From: Dehalococcoidia bacterium
Lineage (GTDB): Bacteria; Chloroflexota; Dehalococcoidia; Dehalococcoidales; UBA3254
Length of the DNA stretch: 64,000 bases
Direction of reading: 5' to 3'
NCBI GenBank assembly: GCA_025361145.1
Contig: JANYAV010000009.1
Location: 1 to 64,000, forward strand
In this document: positions 8,107 through 18,092 of the stretch, one piece after another
How the letters are laid out: every line of letters starts with the position of its first letter
Numbering within the stretch: position 1 is the stretch's first letter
The notes under the pieces: model-generated
What the model saw: the letters and a program-made list of their open reading frames with translations, nothing else
What the model was told of the DNA's origin: nothing
The model's database searches: none
Translations under genes and position numbers: made by a program

Positions 8107-9684
8107 ATGGTAAATAATTATCATGCGGAGAATATCGACCTAGGAGATAGAGGCAGCGAGATATTGCTTAAAATAGCGAATCCTAACCTGTATCGATTTA
8201 ACTCCTTTCGGATTTTAGAGTTACCCGTGACCGCTTCACCCAGGGAAATATCTTCACAAATACGAAAACTCGATTTGATAGCAAAGTTTGGCAATAATGG
8301 GGTTGCCGACCAAGGCTTTCTAGGTGTCAACCCATCGCCTGACACTGACGCCAGGCAATCCGCACACCAAAGATTAATTGATCCTGAGTACAGATTAATT
8401 GACGAAATATTTTGGTTTTGGCCGCACCAACTAGGATTTGCTAACGACACCGATGAAGCATTAGCAGCACTTAAACATAATGACTTATCCACCGCAATCT
8501 CAATTTGGAAACGGAATGAAGTCGAAGCCAGTGAGGCGCATGTTTCAATGCACAATCTGGCTATCCTGTATCATATTTTAGCCTTGGATCTTGAATATAC
8601 TGAAAAAACACAATCTCTATCAAAAAAACAAATTGAGCAGAAACGATCTTATTGGAGAGAGACTTACCCCAGATGGCAAATTTTAATAAATAATGAGGGG
8701 TTTTGGCAGCGAGTAGAGCAAAGGATCGAAGAACTAGATGATCCTCGCCTTACAAGTGGCACTGCTTACAGAATTCGGTCTGAATTACCCCTGGTAGTGA
8801 TTTCTATCAATGCCATGCTTGCTGCGCAAGCAGCACAAAGAAACAACGATGAAGAGACACTTTTCCATACTAATCTTGTAAATGGTTCAGGATTCGATAA
8901 GGCTGCCATTGAAAATGCTTTGCGGAGCACGGTAGAACCAATACGGGATAGCATTAAAATCCTTTGTACCAATGCAGAAACCGAGACTAATAAATCTCCC
9001 GAACACGCTGATGAGACAGCGGTAAATTTGATAGATAAAACAGCCATATTGTTGAAAACTATTGATAAACTTCTACCAGATGGACATCCTACACGTAACT
9101 CAATACACGATGAGATAGCCTCCCAAATTCTAGGATCTACTGTTAGCTTCGGAAATAAGACAGAAAATCACAGCAAATCGCTAGATCTAGCTAAACGGGC
9201 ATTATCAATTTCCGCGAGTGAATCAGTGAGGCAGAGAATTGAAACGAATATAGAAACGATCACTAATAATTTGAGATACAGCACCTGCTGGTTCTGTGAA
9301 AATAATCGTTCTGAAGATGAAGCGGCACTTAGTGTGAAGATGTACGGCGATGTGGTCCGCTCTGGTAATCAAGTTAGATGGCGCCATTTTCAGGTTCACG
9401 TCCCACGCTGTAAGCAATGCAGATCTATTCACGGAAGAATAACGCTAATCGGCTGGGCAGGAGCCTTATTAGGGATCATTCTGTGGATAGTTGTTGGGGC
9501 AAATACAAATGGATGGATCGGGTTTGCTTTTTTTACAGGATGCTTGATTATCGGATTGATTCTGGCTCCACTTTCCAGGCCCGAGAAAGTCGCAGGGGAA
9601 GGTCATATGAAGCATTTCCCGGACGTTCAGAAATTATTATCGCAAGGCTGGGTTATCGGGGATAAACCGTCCGGGACAAGTTAA
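8107..9684 (+). CDS. J-like membrane protein with zinc ribbon (Hsp70 partner)
   Basis: The protein has 525 residues. Its N-terminal segment (about 30-100; FRILELPVTASPREI, then QRLIDPEYRLIDE) resembles a degenerate J domain, but I see no HPD motif. A long helical middle with TPR-like character follows (about 120-390). Near residue 395 is a zinc-ribbon-like CWFC ... RCKQC, then two transmembrane helices (about 440-490) and a short tail. The Hsp70 and GrpE-like genes follow directly, which suggests it recruits the Hsp70 to the membrane. An AAGGAG site precedes the ATG. Loss of HPD would mean it cannot stimulate a standard DnaK in the usual way. Confidence 0.7.
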   Translation: MVNNYHAENIDLGDRGSEILLKIANPNLYRFNSFRILELPVTASPREISSQIRKLDLIAKFGNNGVADQGFLGVNPSPDTDARQSAHQRLIDPEYRLIDEIFWFWPHQLGFANDTDEALAALKHNDLSTAISIWKRNEVEASEAHVSMHNLAILYHILALDLEYTEKTQSLSKKQIEQKRSYWRETYPRWQILINNEGFWQRVEQRIEELDDPRLTSGTAYRIRSELPLVVISINAMLAAQAAQRNNDEETLFHTNLVNGSGFDKAAIENALRSTVEPIRDSIKILCTNAETETNKSPEHADETAVNLIDKTAILLKTIDKLLPDGHPTRNSIHDEIASQILGSTVSFGNKTENHSKSLDLAKRALSISASESVRQRIETNIETITNNLRYSTCWFCENNRSEDEAALSVKMYGDVVRSGNQVRWRHFQVHVPRCKQCRSIHGRITLIGWAGALLGIILWIVVGANTNGWIGFAFFTGCLIIGLILAPLSRPEKVAGEGHMKHFPDVQKLLSQGWVIGDKPSGTS

Positions 9685-9699
9685 AAGTGAGGATTAGCT

Positions 9700-10182
9700 A
9701 TGTTAGAAGGACTACGACAATTTTTTAATTATACTAAAGACTTTAGGATCGCAACACCTAAAGCATCAGATTATCATGACAGTCTGGAGAAGCTGGTCAA
9801 TTTATTGAAATCTCAATTGGCTAATGTTGAATCAACGACTGACAAGGATGATAGCCTGATAAAGTTAAACTCTGAAATCGGGACTGCTGCCTGGAGGCTG
9901 CAACGTAGACTGGCCACAACAGCAGAAACTGCTGATGTAATTAAGAAAGTGGCACGAGATTTGGAGTCAATTTGGGACACGTTAAGTCAGGGGGGTATTG
10001 AGATAAAAGATCAGGTTGGAGAAAAATACGATGGAGGTATGGCGTTAAGTGTCATCGCTTTCCAACCGACTCCTGGTATAACTCAGGAGCAGATTATCGA
10101 AACCATTAAACCGACAATATACTATAAAAATAAAATGGTCCAGATGGGACAGGTAATTGTTGGAGTACCGGAGAAATTATGA
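9700..10182 (+). CDS. GrpE-like nucleotide exchange factor
   Basis: The product has 160 residues. Residues 1-110 are helical and charged. The C-terminal 50 (IEIKDQVGEKYDGGMALSV ... TPGITQEQIIETIKPTI ... VQMGQVIVG) follow the beta-domain pattern of GrpE (D--G--YD---A--V, P--- --I-E----GY-----V-R-A-V-V). Sequence drift from housekeeping GrpE is strong. It lies 15 bases after the J-like gene and 50 before the Hsp70 gene, which supports the assignment. Confidence 0.7.
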   Translation: MLEGLRQFFNYTKDFRIATPKASDYHDSLEKLVNLLKSQLANVESTTDKDDSLIKLNSEIGTAAWRLQRRLATTAETADVIKKVARDLESIWDTLSQGGIEIKDQVGEKYDGGMALSVIAFQPTPGITQEQIIETIKPTIYYKNKMVQMGQVIVGVPEKL

Positions 10183-10232
10183 TTTGTAATAATCGACAAA
10201 TGACCAGCTAACAAAAAGGAGCGTTAATAAAA

Positions 10233-12725
10233 ATGGAAAGACAAACAATAGATTTTGGCATTGATCTAGGCACTACTAACAGCAAAATTGCCGTGTTTAA
10301 CGGTTCTGGAACAACTGTATTCAAGAATAACGATGAAATGGAATACACGCCATCTGCTGTTTGGATCGACGGCAAAGGGAAAATTTATGTTGGGCGTAAC
10401 GCAAAAGAGCGTTTAGAGATTGATAGCGCGAATGCTTACTCTGAGTTTAAGCTTCAGATGGGAACTTCCAGAGTATATCAATTTGCTGCCAGCGGTCGTC
10501 AAATGCTACCTCAGGAACTTTCAGCAGAAGTCTTGAAATCTTTACGCAATGATGTTGAAAAACGAACCGGTGAGAAAGTGACGAATGCCGTCATCAGTGT
10601 GCCAGCCGCCTTTGAATTGCCGCAGTGTGATGCCACAAACAAAGCCGCCAAGCTGGCAGGTTTATCTTTTAGCCCCCTAATCCAGGAACCAGTGGCCGCT
10701 GCTCTAGCTTATGGATTCCAGAGCAAGAGTGACCGGGTATTCTGGATGGTCTACGATCTAGGAGGTGGTACTTTTGATGTCGCCATCATTCAGGTTCGTG
10801 ACGGTCAAATCCAGGTAGTGAACCATAGTGGTGATAATCATCTAGGGGGAAAGCTTATTGATTGGGAGATTGTGGAAAGATTATTTGTGCCGATACTAAC
10901 CAGAGAATATGCTCTATCTGATTTTAATAGGGCTAATCCCAAATGGAATGCCGCCTTTGCCAAACTGAAACTGAAGGCAGAACAAGCCAAAATCGCATTA
11001 TCAAATGATGATTCTACGGTTATTGCGATTGATCATCTTTGTGTTGATGATAAAGGTGTGCCAATAAATTTTGAATATGACCTTAAGCGCAGTGAATTGG
11101 AGCCTCTCATCGAACCTTTTATAGAGAGATCAATCAATAGGTGTAAAGCAGCTTTGGAAGAAAAAAGGCTATCTCCCGACAACATTGAAAAGTTAATTCT
11201 GGTTGGTGGCCCTACCAGGACACCCATCTTGAAAGATATTCTGAAGGAAAGACTGAAGATACCCCTGGAATTCAGTATGGATCCTTTGACAGTCAATGGC
11301 CAGGGTGCGGCAATATTCGCCCGGACGCAACCGATGCCAAAGGAAACAAACAATAAACATATTCTTATCCCAGGGCAGTATTCTGTGGAACTGAACTATG
11401 AACCTATTGGCAATGATCCCGAACCTATGATAGGCGGGCAAATAACAACATCGGGTGAAAAGTCGCTAAGCGGTTACAAAATCGAATTTGTTGAGATAAA
11501 AACTCGATGGCGCAGCGGAAAGATCACGTTACCGCCCGATGGAAAATTTATGACTTCTGTCCATGCTGGAGAGAAAACAAATGAATTTATAATAGAGTTA
11601 ACCGATGCAACCGGGGATATTTGTAAAGCCATTCCGGATAGATTCAGTTACACGATTGGGATGACGATTTGCAATCAGCCCATTCTCCATTGCATTGGAG
11701 TAGCTTTGGCTAATGGTGAAACACAAATATTTCTGACTAAAGGCACACCATTGCCAGCACATCGGCGAGAAATCCATCGTACCACTGTCTCAGTCAAAAA
11801 AGGAGAGTCTGTTATGCTTCTTCGTATTCCGGTTGTCGAAGGAGAGAATACCAAACACGATGATAGAAATGCCCTAATAGGCAATTTAATAATTACCGGA
11901 GATAAAATTAAACGCGATTTGCCCCTTGGGAGCGAGGTCGAGATAACTATTGATATGGATGAATCACGTTTGTTACGGGTAAAAGCATATATCCCCATTC
12001 TCGATGAGATATTTGAAGACGTCCTGAAGTTAGGCAAAATCGCTGCAGAACCTCAAAAACTAACTGACGATTACAAACGCCAGCAGGAGCGTCTACAAAA
12101 AGTTCGTGAAAATGCTCAACAGATTGGAAATAACCAGGCTGATAAACCCATACAGAAGATTGAAGACGAAAGCATGTTACATGATATTGAAACCTCACTT
12201 GCCGCTGCGCCTGCTGATCCAGATGCTGCGGATAAGTGCCAGAAGCGGCTCATTGATTTAAAAATTGTGCTTGATGAAGCCGAAGATGCTCTGGAAAGAC
12301 CTCTAATTATTTCTAAAGCCAGAAGTGAAATAGAGGGCATACGCGGAATAGTTGAGAAATTTGGCGATGCTGAAGAAAAACAGAACTTTAGTGCTTTGGA
12401 AAAAGAAATTAACGCTGCCATAGATTCTAATGATGCTGATCTAATCAAACAAAAATTAGAATACCTGGATGGATTATATTGGAGAATTTGTTTCGCGCAA
12501 CCGGGATGGTGGGTTTCTCAAATTGAGAATCTCGAACAGAGAAAACCACACATGCGAGACCAGCAACTAGCGGAAAGACTCTTAATACAGGGGAAAAGTG
12601 CCATTGATTCTAATAACTTTGATGTCTTAAAGACAGTTGTACGTCAACTTATCGGTCTTCTTCCGACAAATGAGCAACAAGAGGTGCAGGGGTACGGCGG
12701 CACTACCATGCCAATTAACGGATAA
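10233..12725 (+). CDS. Divergent Hsp70 (DnaK-like) with extra domain
   Basis: The 830 residues exceed the usual 600-640. The nucleotide-binding domain (about 1-375) is well kept: IDLGTTNSKIA, FKLQMG, DLGGGTFDVA, KLKLKAEQAKIALS and LVGGPTRTP. After it comes an unfamiliar beta-rich segment of about 100 residues (about 385-480), in place of the normal acidic-hydrophobic linker. A substrate-binding-like beta domain (about 480-600) and a long alpha-helical C-terminal region (610-830) follow. The canonical VLLLD-type linker is not visible, so coupling between the domains may differ. An AAGGAG site precedes the ATG. Its J-like and GrpE-like partners are immediately upstream. Confidence 0.85.
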   Translation: MERQTIDFGIDLGTTNSKIAVFNGSGTTVFKNNDEMEYTPSAVWIDGKGKIYVGRNAKERLEIDSANAYSEFKLQMGTSRVYQFAASGRQMLPQELSAEVLKSLRNDVEKRTGEKVTNAVISVPAAFELPQCDATNKAAKLAGLSFSPLIQEPVAAALAYGFQSKSDRVFWMVYDLGGGTFDVAIIQVRDGQIQVVNHSGDNHLGGKLIDWEIVERLFVPILTREYALSDFNRANPKWNAAFAKLKLKAEQAKIALSNDDSTVIAIDHLCVDDKGVPINFEYDLKRSELEPLIEPFIERSINRCKAALEEKRLSPDNIEKLILVGGPTRTPILKDILKERLKIPLEFSMDPLTVNGQGAAIFARTQPMPKETNNKHILIPGQYSVELNYEPIGNDPEPMIGGQITTSGEKSLSGYKIEFVEIKTRWRSGKITLPPDGKFMTSVHAGEKTNEFIIELTDATGDICKAIPDRFSYTIGMTICNQPILHCIGVALANGETQIFLTKGTPLPAHRREIHRTTVSVKKGESVMLLRIPVVEGENTKHDDRNALIGNLIITGDKIKRDLPLGSEVEITIDMDESRLLRVKAYIPILDEIFEDVLKLGKIAAEPQKLTDDYKRQQERLQKVRENAQQIGNNQADKPIQKIEDESMLHDIETSLAAAPADPDAADKCQKRLIDLKIVLDEAEDALERPLIISKARSEIEGIRGIVEKFGDAEEKQNFSALEKEINAAIDSNDADLIKQKLEYLDGLYWRICFAQPGWWVSQIENLEQRKPHMRDQQLAERLLIQGKSAIDSNNFDVLKTVVRQLIGLLPTNEQQEVQGYGGTTMPING

Positions 12726-12740
12726 GGAAGGGTTAAAGCA

Positions 12741-13085
12741 ATGAAAGTAAATATGACAGAGAAAATGAATCTTCCTCCTAAGCTTCAAGAGAACTCAGAC
12801 ACATTTAATGAATCGCTGAATAGTTTAATAGAATCCGGCATACTCGCCAGAGCAGCTGACCTGGCAAGAAAGGGTGAACTGCACCAGGCTGAGCTTCTTC
12901 TGCAACCTTTGACCAACAAACCAGAGGCACCAGTATATATTCTTGATCTGCTCGCAAAGGTATATGTACAGCAGAAAAAAGTAAAAGAAGCACAGGCAGC
13001 ATGGTTACGCGCTTTGCAAATGGAACCATCAAATAAACACACATTGAGAGCGCTTATGCGTTGTGCCGAATTACTTACAAATTAA
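12741..13085 (+). CDS. Small TPR-like protein
   Basis: The 114-residue helical protein has a TPR pattern in its second half (AADLARKGELHQAELLLQPL, then YVQQKKVKEAQAAWLRALQMEPSN). It lies 15 bases after the Hsp70 gene with its own AAGG site and is the last gene of the cluster. TPR proteins often bind Hsp70 tails or clients, so a co-chaperone role is plausible but not shown. Confidence 0.7.
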   Translation: MKVNMTEKMNLPPKLQENSDTFNESLNSLIESGILARAADLARKGELHQAELLLQPLTNKPEAPVYILDLLAKVYVQQKKVKEAQAAWLRALQMEPSNKHTLRALMRCAELLTN

Positions 13086-13274
13086 CCCCTAAATATTTGA
13101 TTTAACCAAGAGATGAGATTTAATAATTATTCAATTAAGATTAATGTTTAAGATAATAATATTAAAGGTGATTGAAATAATATGGATAACGGTAATAAAC
13201 AGAAGATTTTGGGCTAAATGGGTATAGCTTGTTTTACGATTTTTGAAGACAAAACCAACAACAGGAGAACAAAG

Positions 13275-13820
13275 GTGAAAACAGAGAGGATAGTAAGAAT
13301 AACCATTGCTATTATCATCGTTGTTGGTTTGATACTAATCTATAATCAATATTCCAACAATCCGTTAGTAAAGGTGCAAGCATTAACAGACTCGATTTCA
13401 ACGCAGCTGGTATCAAGAATTTCTAACGCATCTCCGTCTAACCTAAATTATTTCAAATCGGCGCCCGTATTAGTTGTATGGTCAGATACAGGGAAAGTCT
13501 GTACTGATATCCAGGAGCTAATCCCTTCTTCTAACTGGCCCAAAACGATCGATAATATCAATAATGGATATTTAGTGAGCATCAAGAAAACGACAGGCGA
13601 GTCGGATAAGTATGGATCCTCTTACAACTATGTCATGGGCTATCAAGTAGTTTATGCCGTTTCCGTTATATACAACGGCCAGAGCGTAAAGCAGATTACA
13701 TTTGCGGGCGAAAGTTTACCCATGTCTATAAATGTTGACTCAAGTAATAGGGCCCCTTGGTATGGCGATCCGCCATCTAATAGTGTTATCGCAGATTGGA
13801 TAAAAACAACGTTGAAGTAA
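13275..13820 (+). CDS. N-terminally anchored extracytoplasmic protein
   Basis: I do not recognise this family. I prefer the GTG at 13275, preceded by AGGAGAAC, over the track's 13218, because the protein then opens with a short basic stretch and one transmembrane helix (about 6-24), giving 181 residues. The remainder is a soluble outer domain with no catalytic motif I can name. The gene lies about 190 bases after the TPR gene and is not clearly in the same transcript. Confidence 0.6.
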   Translation: MKTERIVRITIAIIIVVGLILIYNQYSNNPLVKVQALTDSISTQLVSRISNASPSNLNYFKSAPVLVVWSDTGKVCTDIQELIPSSNWPKTIDNINNGYLVSIKKTTGESDKYGSSYNYVMGYQVVYAVSVIYNGQSVKQITFAGESLPMSINVDSSNRAPWYGDPPSNSVIADWIKTTLK

Positions 13821-13898
13821 ACTCATTGAAGAAAATTGGTCAATATTATACTTGCATTATATAAAGTCGCGATAAAAGCTCTATGAAGGAGAACCGGC

Positions 13899-15110
13899 AT
13901 GAAAACTGGCGTTAGCTTAATTACATCACTATTAATAGTACTAATAATTGTCTCTACAGCTTGTTCAACCCCACCGGCACCTATTTACATGCCAATAATC
14001 GAGGAAACGACGGCTACTGCTACATACTCAACGCCATTAACACAGATTAGTCCTATTGCCACAGGGATATCATCTACAACCACACCAAGCAGTAGCACTG
14101 GTAAAACTACAATCCCATCTACATCAAAAACTGCCCAACCAGCAAACCTATATCGGAGCAAACTTGTAGAAATTGCCACTTCATTAGTAAATGATGTTTT
14201 GCCATTAACGAGTATTCAGCATTCAGATGAAGAAGCCATGACACTTTTTCGGGACAAGTTGATAAATAAGGGAATAGCAGCCAGCCTGGTTAAGATAAAT
14301 TCCAGATTAGGCGCAGATGGAAATCTTAATTACTGTATCGCTGTAAATACCATGGATCAAGGAATCGTTTTCTTGTACATCCTACCGAAAGAATTGGACT
14401 TAAACGATGAGGACTATAGATTACAACAAGTATATCTTACTTCTAATGAAAGAGTGGGTTTATTACCTGTTAAATTCGCTAATTTAAATGATTATACATG
14501 GTATAAAACATATCTTGAAAATCTATATAAAAATTGGGATTATTCTGAATATCTTAGCGAATACGGCGATATCGTTGACAAAAATAAAGTAGAGCTTGAA
14601 ACACTTAGTTCGCAAATTGATAAATTAATTGATTTCGCAGAAAATCCAAATATAATTAGTTATGATTCTGGAATGTCTCAAAATCAAATAGATACCAAGT
14701 ACAATTCACTTTTAGATGAAGTTCAAGCTCGAATAGATCAATTCAATATCTATAATGAACAATGTAACGTTCAAATTGATGAATTCAATGCTAGTGTCGC
14801 GTCTGATGAAATTGAATCTAATAGATATCCCCACGAACTTTTCTATATTGAAGAATATTACACAAATCCTAATAATTTATATCCCTTGATTTCGATTCCA
14901 ACACCATTCAATTATAAGATCATTACACCAGTTCCGTTTGCAACAGCCCGTGTGCCATATACAATAGACACCTACCTAAATGCATTGCAAATAATGGTCA
15001 ATCGAGATTACTCATTTAGTCTGCTTCCAGCACCTTTTGAAAAAGATTTTAAAGCTGACAGGGTAACAGATAAAAACTTTGTGGTAGATGATTATGATAT
15101 TCGGTGGTAG
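13899..15110 (+). CDS. Lipoprotein of unknown function
   Basis: The protein has 403 residues. The signal peptide ends in the lipobox STAC at about residue 22, followed by a Ser/Thr/Pro-rich linker to about residue 75. The main domain contains a coiled-coil-like stretch (about 220-300; KVELETLSSQIDKLIDFAE, DEVQARIDQFNIYNEQ). The Tyr/Asn content is high and no known domain is recognisable. A strong AAGGAG site precedes the ATG. Codon use is AT-rich like its neighbours. Confidence 0.65.
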   Translation: MKTGVSLITSLLIVLIIVSTACSTPPAPIYMPIIEETTATATYSTPLTQISPIATGISSTTTPSSSTGKTTIPSTSKTAQPANLYRSKLVEIATSLVNDVLPLTSIQHSDEEAMTLFRDKLINKGIAASLVKINSRLGADGNLNYCIAVNTMDQGIVFLYILPKELDLNDEDYRLQQVYLTSNERVGLLPVKFANLNDYTWYKTYLENLYKNWDYSEYLSEYGDIVDKNKVELETLSSQIDKLIDFAENPNIISYDSGMSQNQIDTKYNSLLDEVQARIDQFNIYNEQCNVQIDEFNASVASDEIESNRYPHELFYIEEYYTNPNNLYPLISIPTPFNYKIITPVPFATARVPYTIDTYLNALQIMVNRDYSFSLLPAPFEKDFKADRVTDKNFVVDDYDIRW

Positions 15111-15162
15111 TTAACACAGCGTTTTAATTTTGAGTCAAATGAAAAATAAAATGGAGGGGTAA

Positions 15163-15708
15163 ATGCCAATACCTATACAATTTTATGGCGTAATTTTAAT
15201 TGCCGTAATAACGTTATGGCCGCTTTTTCTATCAGGGTCTTGGTCTCCGGTATCGGTTATTTCGAGTACTGCCATTAGTGTCGGACTATTAATTCTGGTT
15301 TGGAAATATTGCTCCAGCTCATATGTTTCCTTTTGGACCGGAATTCATGTAATTTCAGCGCGTCTTTCTAGCGGTTTTTTCAATATCACGATTTTATACC
15401 TGCTACCTTTTCTAGTAATCGTATATTTTATCAGTATCTTTTTCACCTTGAGCGGCTTAATTAGCGGACGATCTCGGTCTCAGGAACTATGGTCCAATTT
15501 TATTCTAAAATTTACAGATGTTAATCCCGATACTATCGCCCCTACTGATGTTATAGATAATGATCCTGAATATCAGCCAGCATCTAATACTTTTTGTCCT
15601 TATTGTAATAACTCGGTAGAAGCACATATAACGAATGGTCCTGTTGATTATTATTGGTGTTCTCATTGTAGAAAAAAATTACAACCAAACGATACTTATA
15701 AAGGTTAA
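15163..15708 (+). CDS. Membrane protein with C-terminal zinc ribbon
   Basis: The 181 residues contain three to four transmembrane helices (about 5-45 and 75-105) and end in a cytosolic zinc ribbon (FCPYCN ... YYWCSHC, residues about 144-172). The ribbon is nearly the same as the one closing the 207-residue protein at 19081: CPYCN-SV-AH, then VDYYWCS-C-K-L-PND. A GGAGGGG site precedes the ATG. The function is unknown, and the shared ribbon suggests a common partner. Confidence 0.7.
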   Translation: MPIPIQFYGVILIAVITLWPLFLSGSWSPVSVISSTAISVGLLILVWKYCSSSYVSFWTGIHVISARLSSGFFNITILYLLPFLVIVYFISIFFTLSGLISGRSRSQELWSNFILKFTDVNPDTIAPTDVIDNDPEYQPASNTFCPYCNNSVEAHITNGPVDYYWCSHCRKKLQPNDTYKG

Positions 15709-15765
15709 GGTTTAAATGGTTGTTCAAAAAGATGATCAAATAATAAGTGTTGGAGAAAGATAACG

Positions 15766-17850
15766 ATGTCAATGTTTCCAAAACCAACACCAAATAGACC
15801 TTATTGCAGAAAACACGGCATTGAATACTCTGGATATATATGTCCCGAATGCGCTCAAGAACTTAGGAAAAAAGCTGAATTAAAAAAATCAGCTAGTATC
15901 CAAAATGCTAATAATGAGGAAAAAGAACTTAACGAATATCGTCCGCCTGTATTGTGCCCAAAATGCCTCGAAAAATCCCTATTCTATAACCAAAACGAAG
16001 ATGCTTTTGAGTGCCTAAATGTGAAATGTAAGGTACAGGGTAAAACGGTAAAGGAAATAGAAGATAAAGTAAAATCATCTTTATATGATAAGACTGAACA
16101 AGAGAGGTTGATTTTCAATAAAAAAGAAGGAGAAAGACAAAATAATATTCGACAAACGGAACCAAACAGCAAGAAGAATAAAAGTGATACGCCAGAAAGT
16201 TTGGCGAGTAAACCAGTTATCGCAACCAACACTGCGGGTGCGAAAGGGGGAGTTAAAGGTTCAGGTGGTAACAAAACTAAACAACCCATTCCTAGGTGGA
16301 TGATACCTTTATTGTTAATATTTGCTCTTTCATTCGTCGGCGTTGGAATCAGTATATTTGTTGGAACAACCATTCCATTTTGGATATTGTTTGGATTCGG
16401 CTGCATATTTTCACTTGAGAAATGGTTTAGTCATGATACGAGGAAGCATAAAGGAGTTGGAAAGCTATATAGATTTCTTTTAAATCTTTCGATACTATTA
16501 CTGCTTGGTCTCCTCATTTGGACGGGTATAAAATTGTTCTCGCAACAATTCCTTCAAAGCTCGCTTGCAGGGAGTCTGGTATTTCTTGCTGAATTAGTTC
16601 TCTTTATCTGGATGTGGAAAGTTGTTGCTAAGAATAGTTGGCGCTGGCCAAGCATGAAATTGACAGTATTTACCCTGGTGTGCCTAGGTATGATATTTGC
16701 CTTTGCTGGTGTGCAACCTATGACCAGTTATAAAGATAGGACTGCTTCTTTCTTTGCTTCTATTTCAAGTTCCTCATCGGAACCAGTGACTTCGTCAACC
16801 ACTCCGACTACTCCGCTGGTGACCAAACCGCCGAGTATTACGCAACATGCAACAGCTGTACCAACAATATTATCAATTAAACCGCCAGTTCCATTCACAT
16901 CACCGATAGCTCCTGTAATAAATGATATCATCCCCGGAAATACTTCAAATATTAATACGAGCGCATTTCAAACAATTGACCAGTATGCGCTAGGAACTCC
17001 GGAGTCTGTTACAAAATCCATCGACGCCTTGGCATCTTACCTAGTACAGCCAGCAACGAATGACTTAGAAAAAACTCGAGCAATCTATCGATGGGTTACC
17101 CAGAACATATCCTACGATTTTTCAGCGTATTTGAGTGGAAGATATGGGAGCACCAAGGCAGCAGACGTTCTGACAAGTCGAAGCTCCATATGTGAAGGCT
17201 ACTCTGGTCTTTTTAACGCATTGGCAAAATCTGCGGGATTAGAAGTGGTTACTATTAGCGGCTGGGCTAAGGGATATAGTTATAACGCAGGTGATAAAAT
17301 AACTGGACCAACAAATCATGCTTGGAATGCGGTAAAGATAAATGGTGGTTGGTACTTAATAGATAGCACTTGGGGAGCTGGTTCTATAGTTCAGCAAAAA
17401 TTTGTTCGTGATTTTGATGAAGCGTATTTTCTTACTCCTCCAGAGCAGTTTATTTATAATCACTTACCAGAAGACTCCAAATGGCAGCTGTTAAATCCAC
17501 CTTATACAAAAAGCCAGTTCGCAGCTCTACCGTACGTATATTCAAGTTTTTTCAGTTACGGATTGGGGTTGGGTAATAATACTCAATGCATCATTAGTGC
17601 GAATAGTAATTTGAATATGATATTCCCAGTCCCAAATGACGTTTATTTGATGGCTCAATTAAGTCAGAATAATATTGATCTTGCAGACTCACTGACATCT
17701 GCACATAAGTCAGGAAATCAATATCAAATTAATGCTACATTCCCCAAAACTGGTGACTACGTTTTAAGTATATATGCTCGTAAGGGCGACGAATTTGGAA
17801 CGTATCAAGGTGTACTAGAATACAAGGTTGTTGTAAATAGCATTCCATAG
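15766..17850 (+). CDS. Zinc-ribbon membrane protein with transglutaminase-like domain
   Basis: The 694-residue protein begins with two cysteine clusters: YCRKHG ... CPEC (about 9-27) and LCPKC ... CLNVKC (about 63-90). A Lys-rich linker leads to four or five transmembrane helices (about 175-310) and a Ser/Thr/Pro linker. An extracytoplasmic transglutaminase-like domain of the KY/cysteine-protease type follows (about 410-560), with the Cys in SSICEGYS, the His in TNHAWN and the Asp in LIDSTWG. The last 100 residues are beta-rich. The protein thus joins an inside metal-binding head to an outside peptidase- or crosslinking-like head. Its substrate is unknown. Confidence 0.75.
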   Translation: MSMFPKPTPNRPYCRKHGIEYSGYICPECAQELRKKAELKKSASIQNANNEEKELNEYRPPVLCPKCLEKSLFYNQNEDAFECLNVKCKVQGKTVKEIEDKVKSSLYDKTEQERLIFNKKEGERQNNIRQTEPNSKKNKSDTPESLASKPVIATNTAGAKGGVKGSGGNKTKQPIPRWMIPLLLIFALSFVGVGISIFVGTTIPFWILFGFGCIFSLEKWFSHDTRKHKGVGKLYRFLLNLSILLLLGLLIWTGIKLFSQQFLQSSLAGSLVFLAELVLFIWMWKVVAKNSWRWPSMKLTVFTLVCLGMIFAFAGVQPMTSYKDRTASFFASISSSSSEPVTSSTTPTTPLVTKPPSITQHATAVPTILSIKPPVPFTSPIAPVINDIIPGNTSNINTSAFQTIDQYALGTPESVTKSIDALASYLVQPATNDLEKTRAIYRWVTQNISYDFSAYLSGRYGSTKAADVLTSRSSICEGYSGLFNALAKSAGLEVVTISGWAKGYSYNAGDKITGPTNHAWNAVKINGGWYLIDSTWGAGSIVQQKFVRDFDEAYFLTPPEQFIYNHLPEDSKWQLLNPPYTKSQFAALPYVYSSFFSYGLGLGNNTQCIISANSNLNMIFPVPNDVYLMAQLSQNNIDLADSLTSAHKSGNQYQINATFPKTGDYVLSIYARKGDEFGTYQGVLEYKVVVNSIP

Positions 17851-18092
17851 GTAATTAGAAGTCCGGTTGCCATAATTGGAGTTCAATGAAAGGGATTACT
17901 GAAATAGAAAAAACATATTAAGAAAGTTTTCTATTAGCTTCAACCCGTAGATGGAATTTCTCTAATAATTCTCTAATAATTGGTTTATAACCTGTTATAA
18001 CGCACCATCATTTTAGCCTCTAATCCAATTTTTCTTAAAAAACCAGTTATAACCTTTTTGTAGCTAAATTAACCTTTTTTAAGGGTATATTT
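17851..18092. other. AT-rich flank of the att repeat
   Basis: I see no gene. The 20-bp string TTTCTCTAATAATTCTCTAA occurs at 17957-17976 and again at 18198-18217, on the other side of the tRNA-derived repeat. Several TATAACC-type short motifs lie between 17980 and 18055. They could be integrase arm sites or the decayed end of a second element. Confidence 0.4.
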
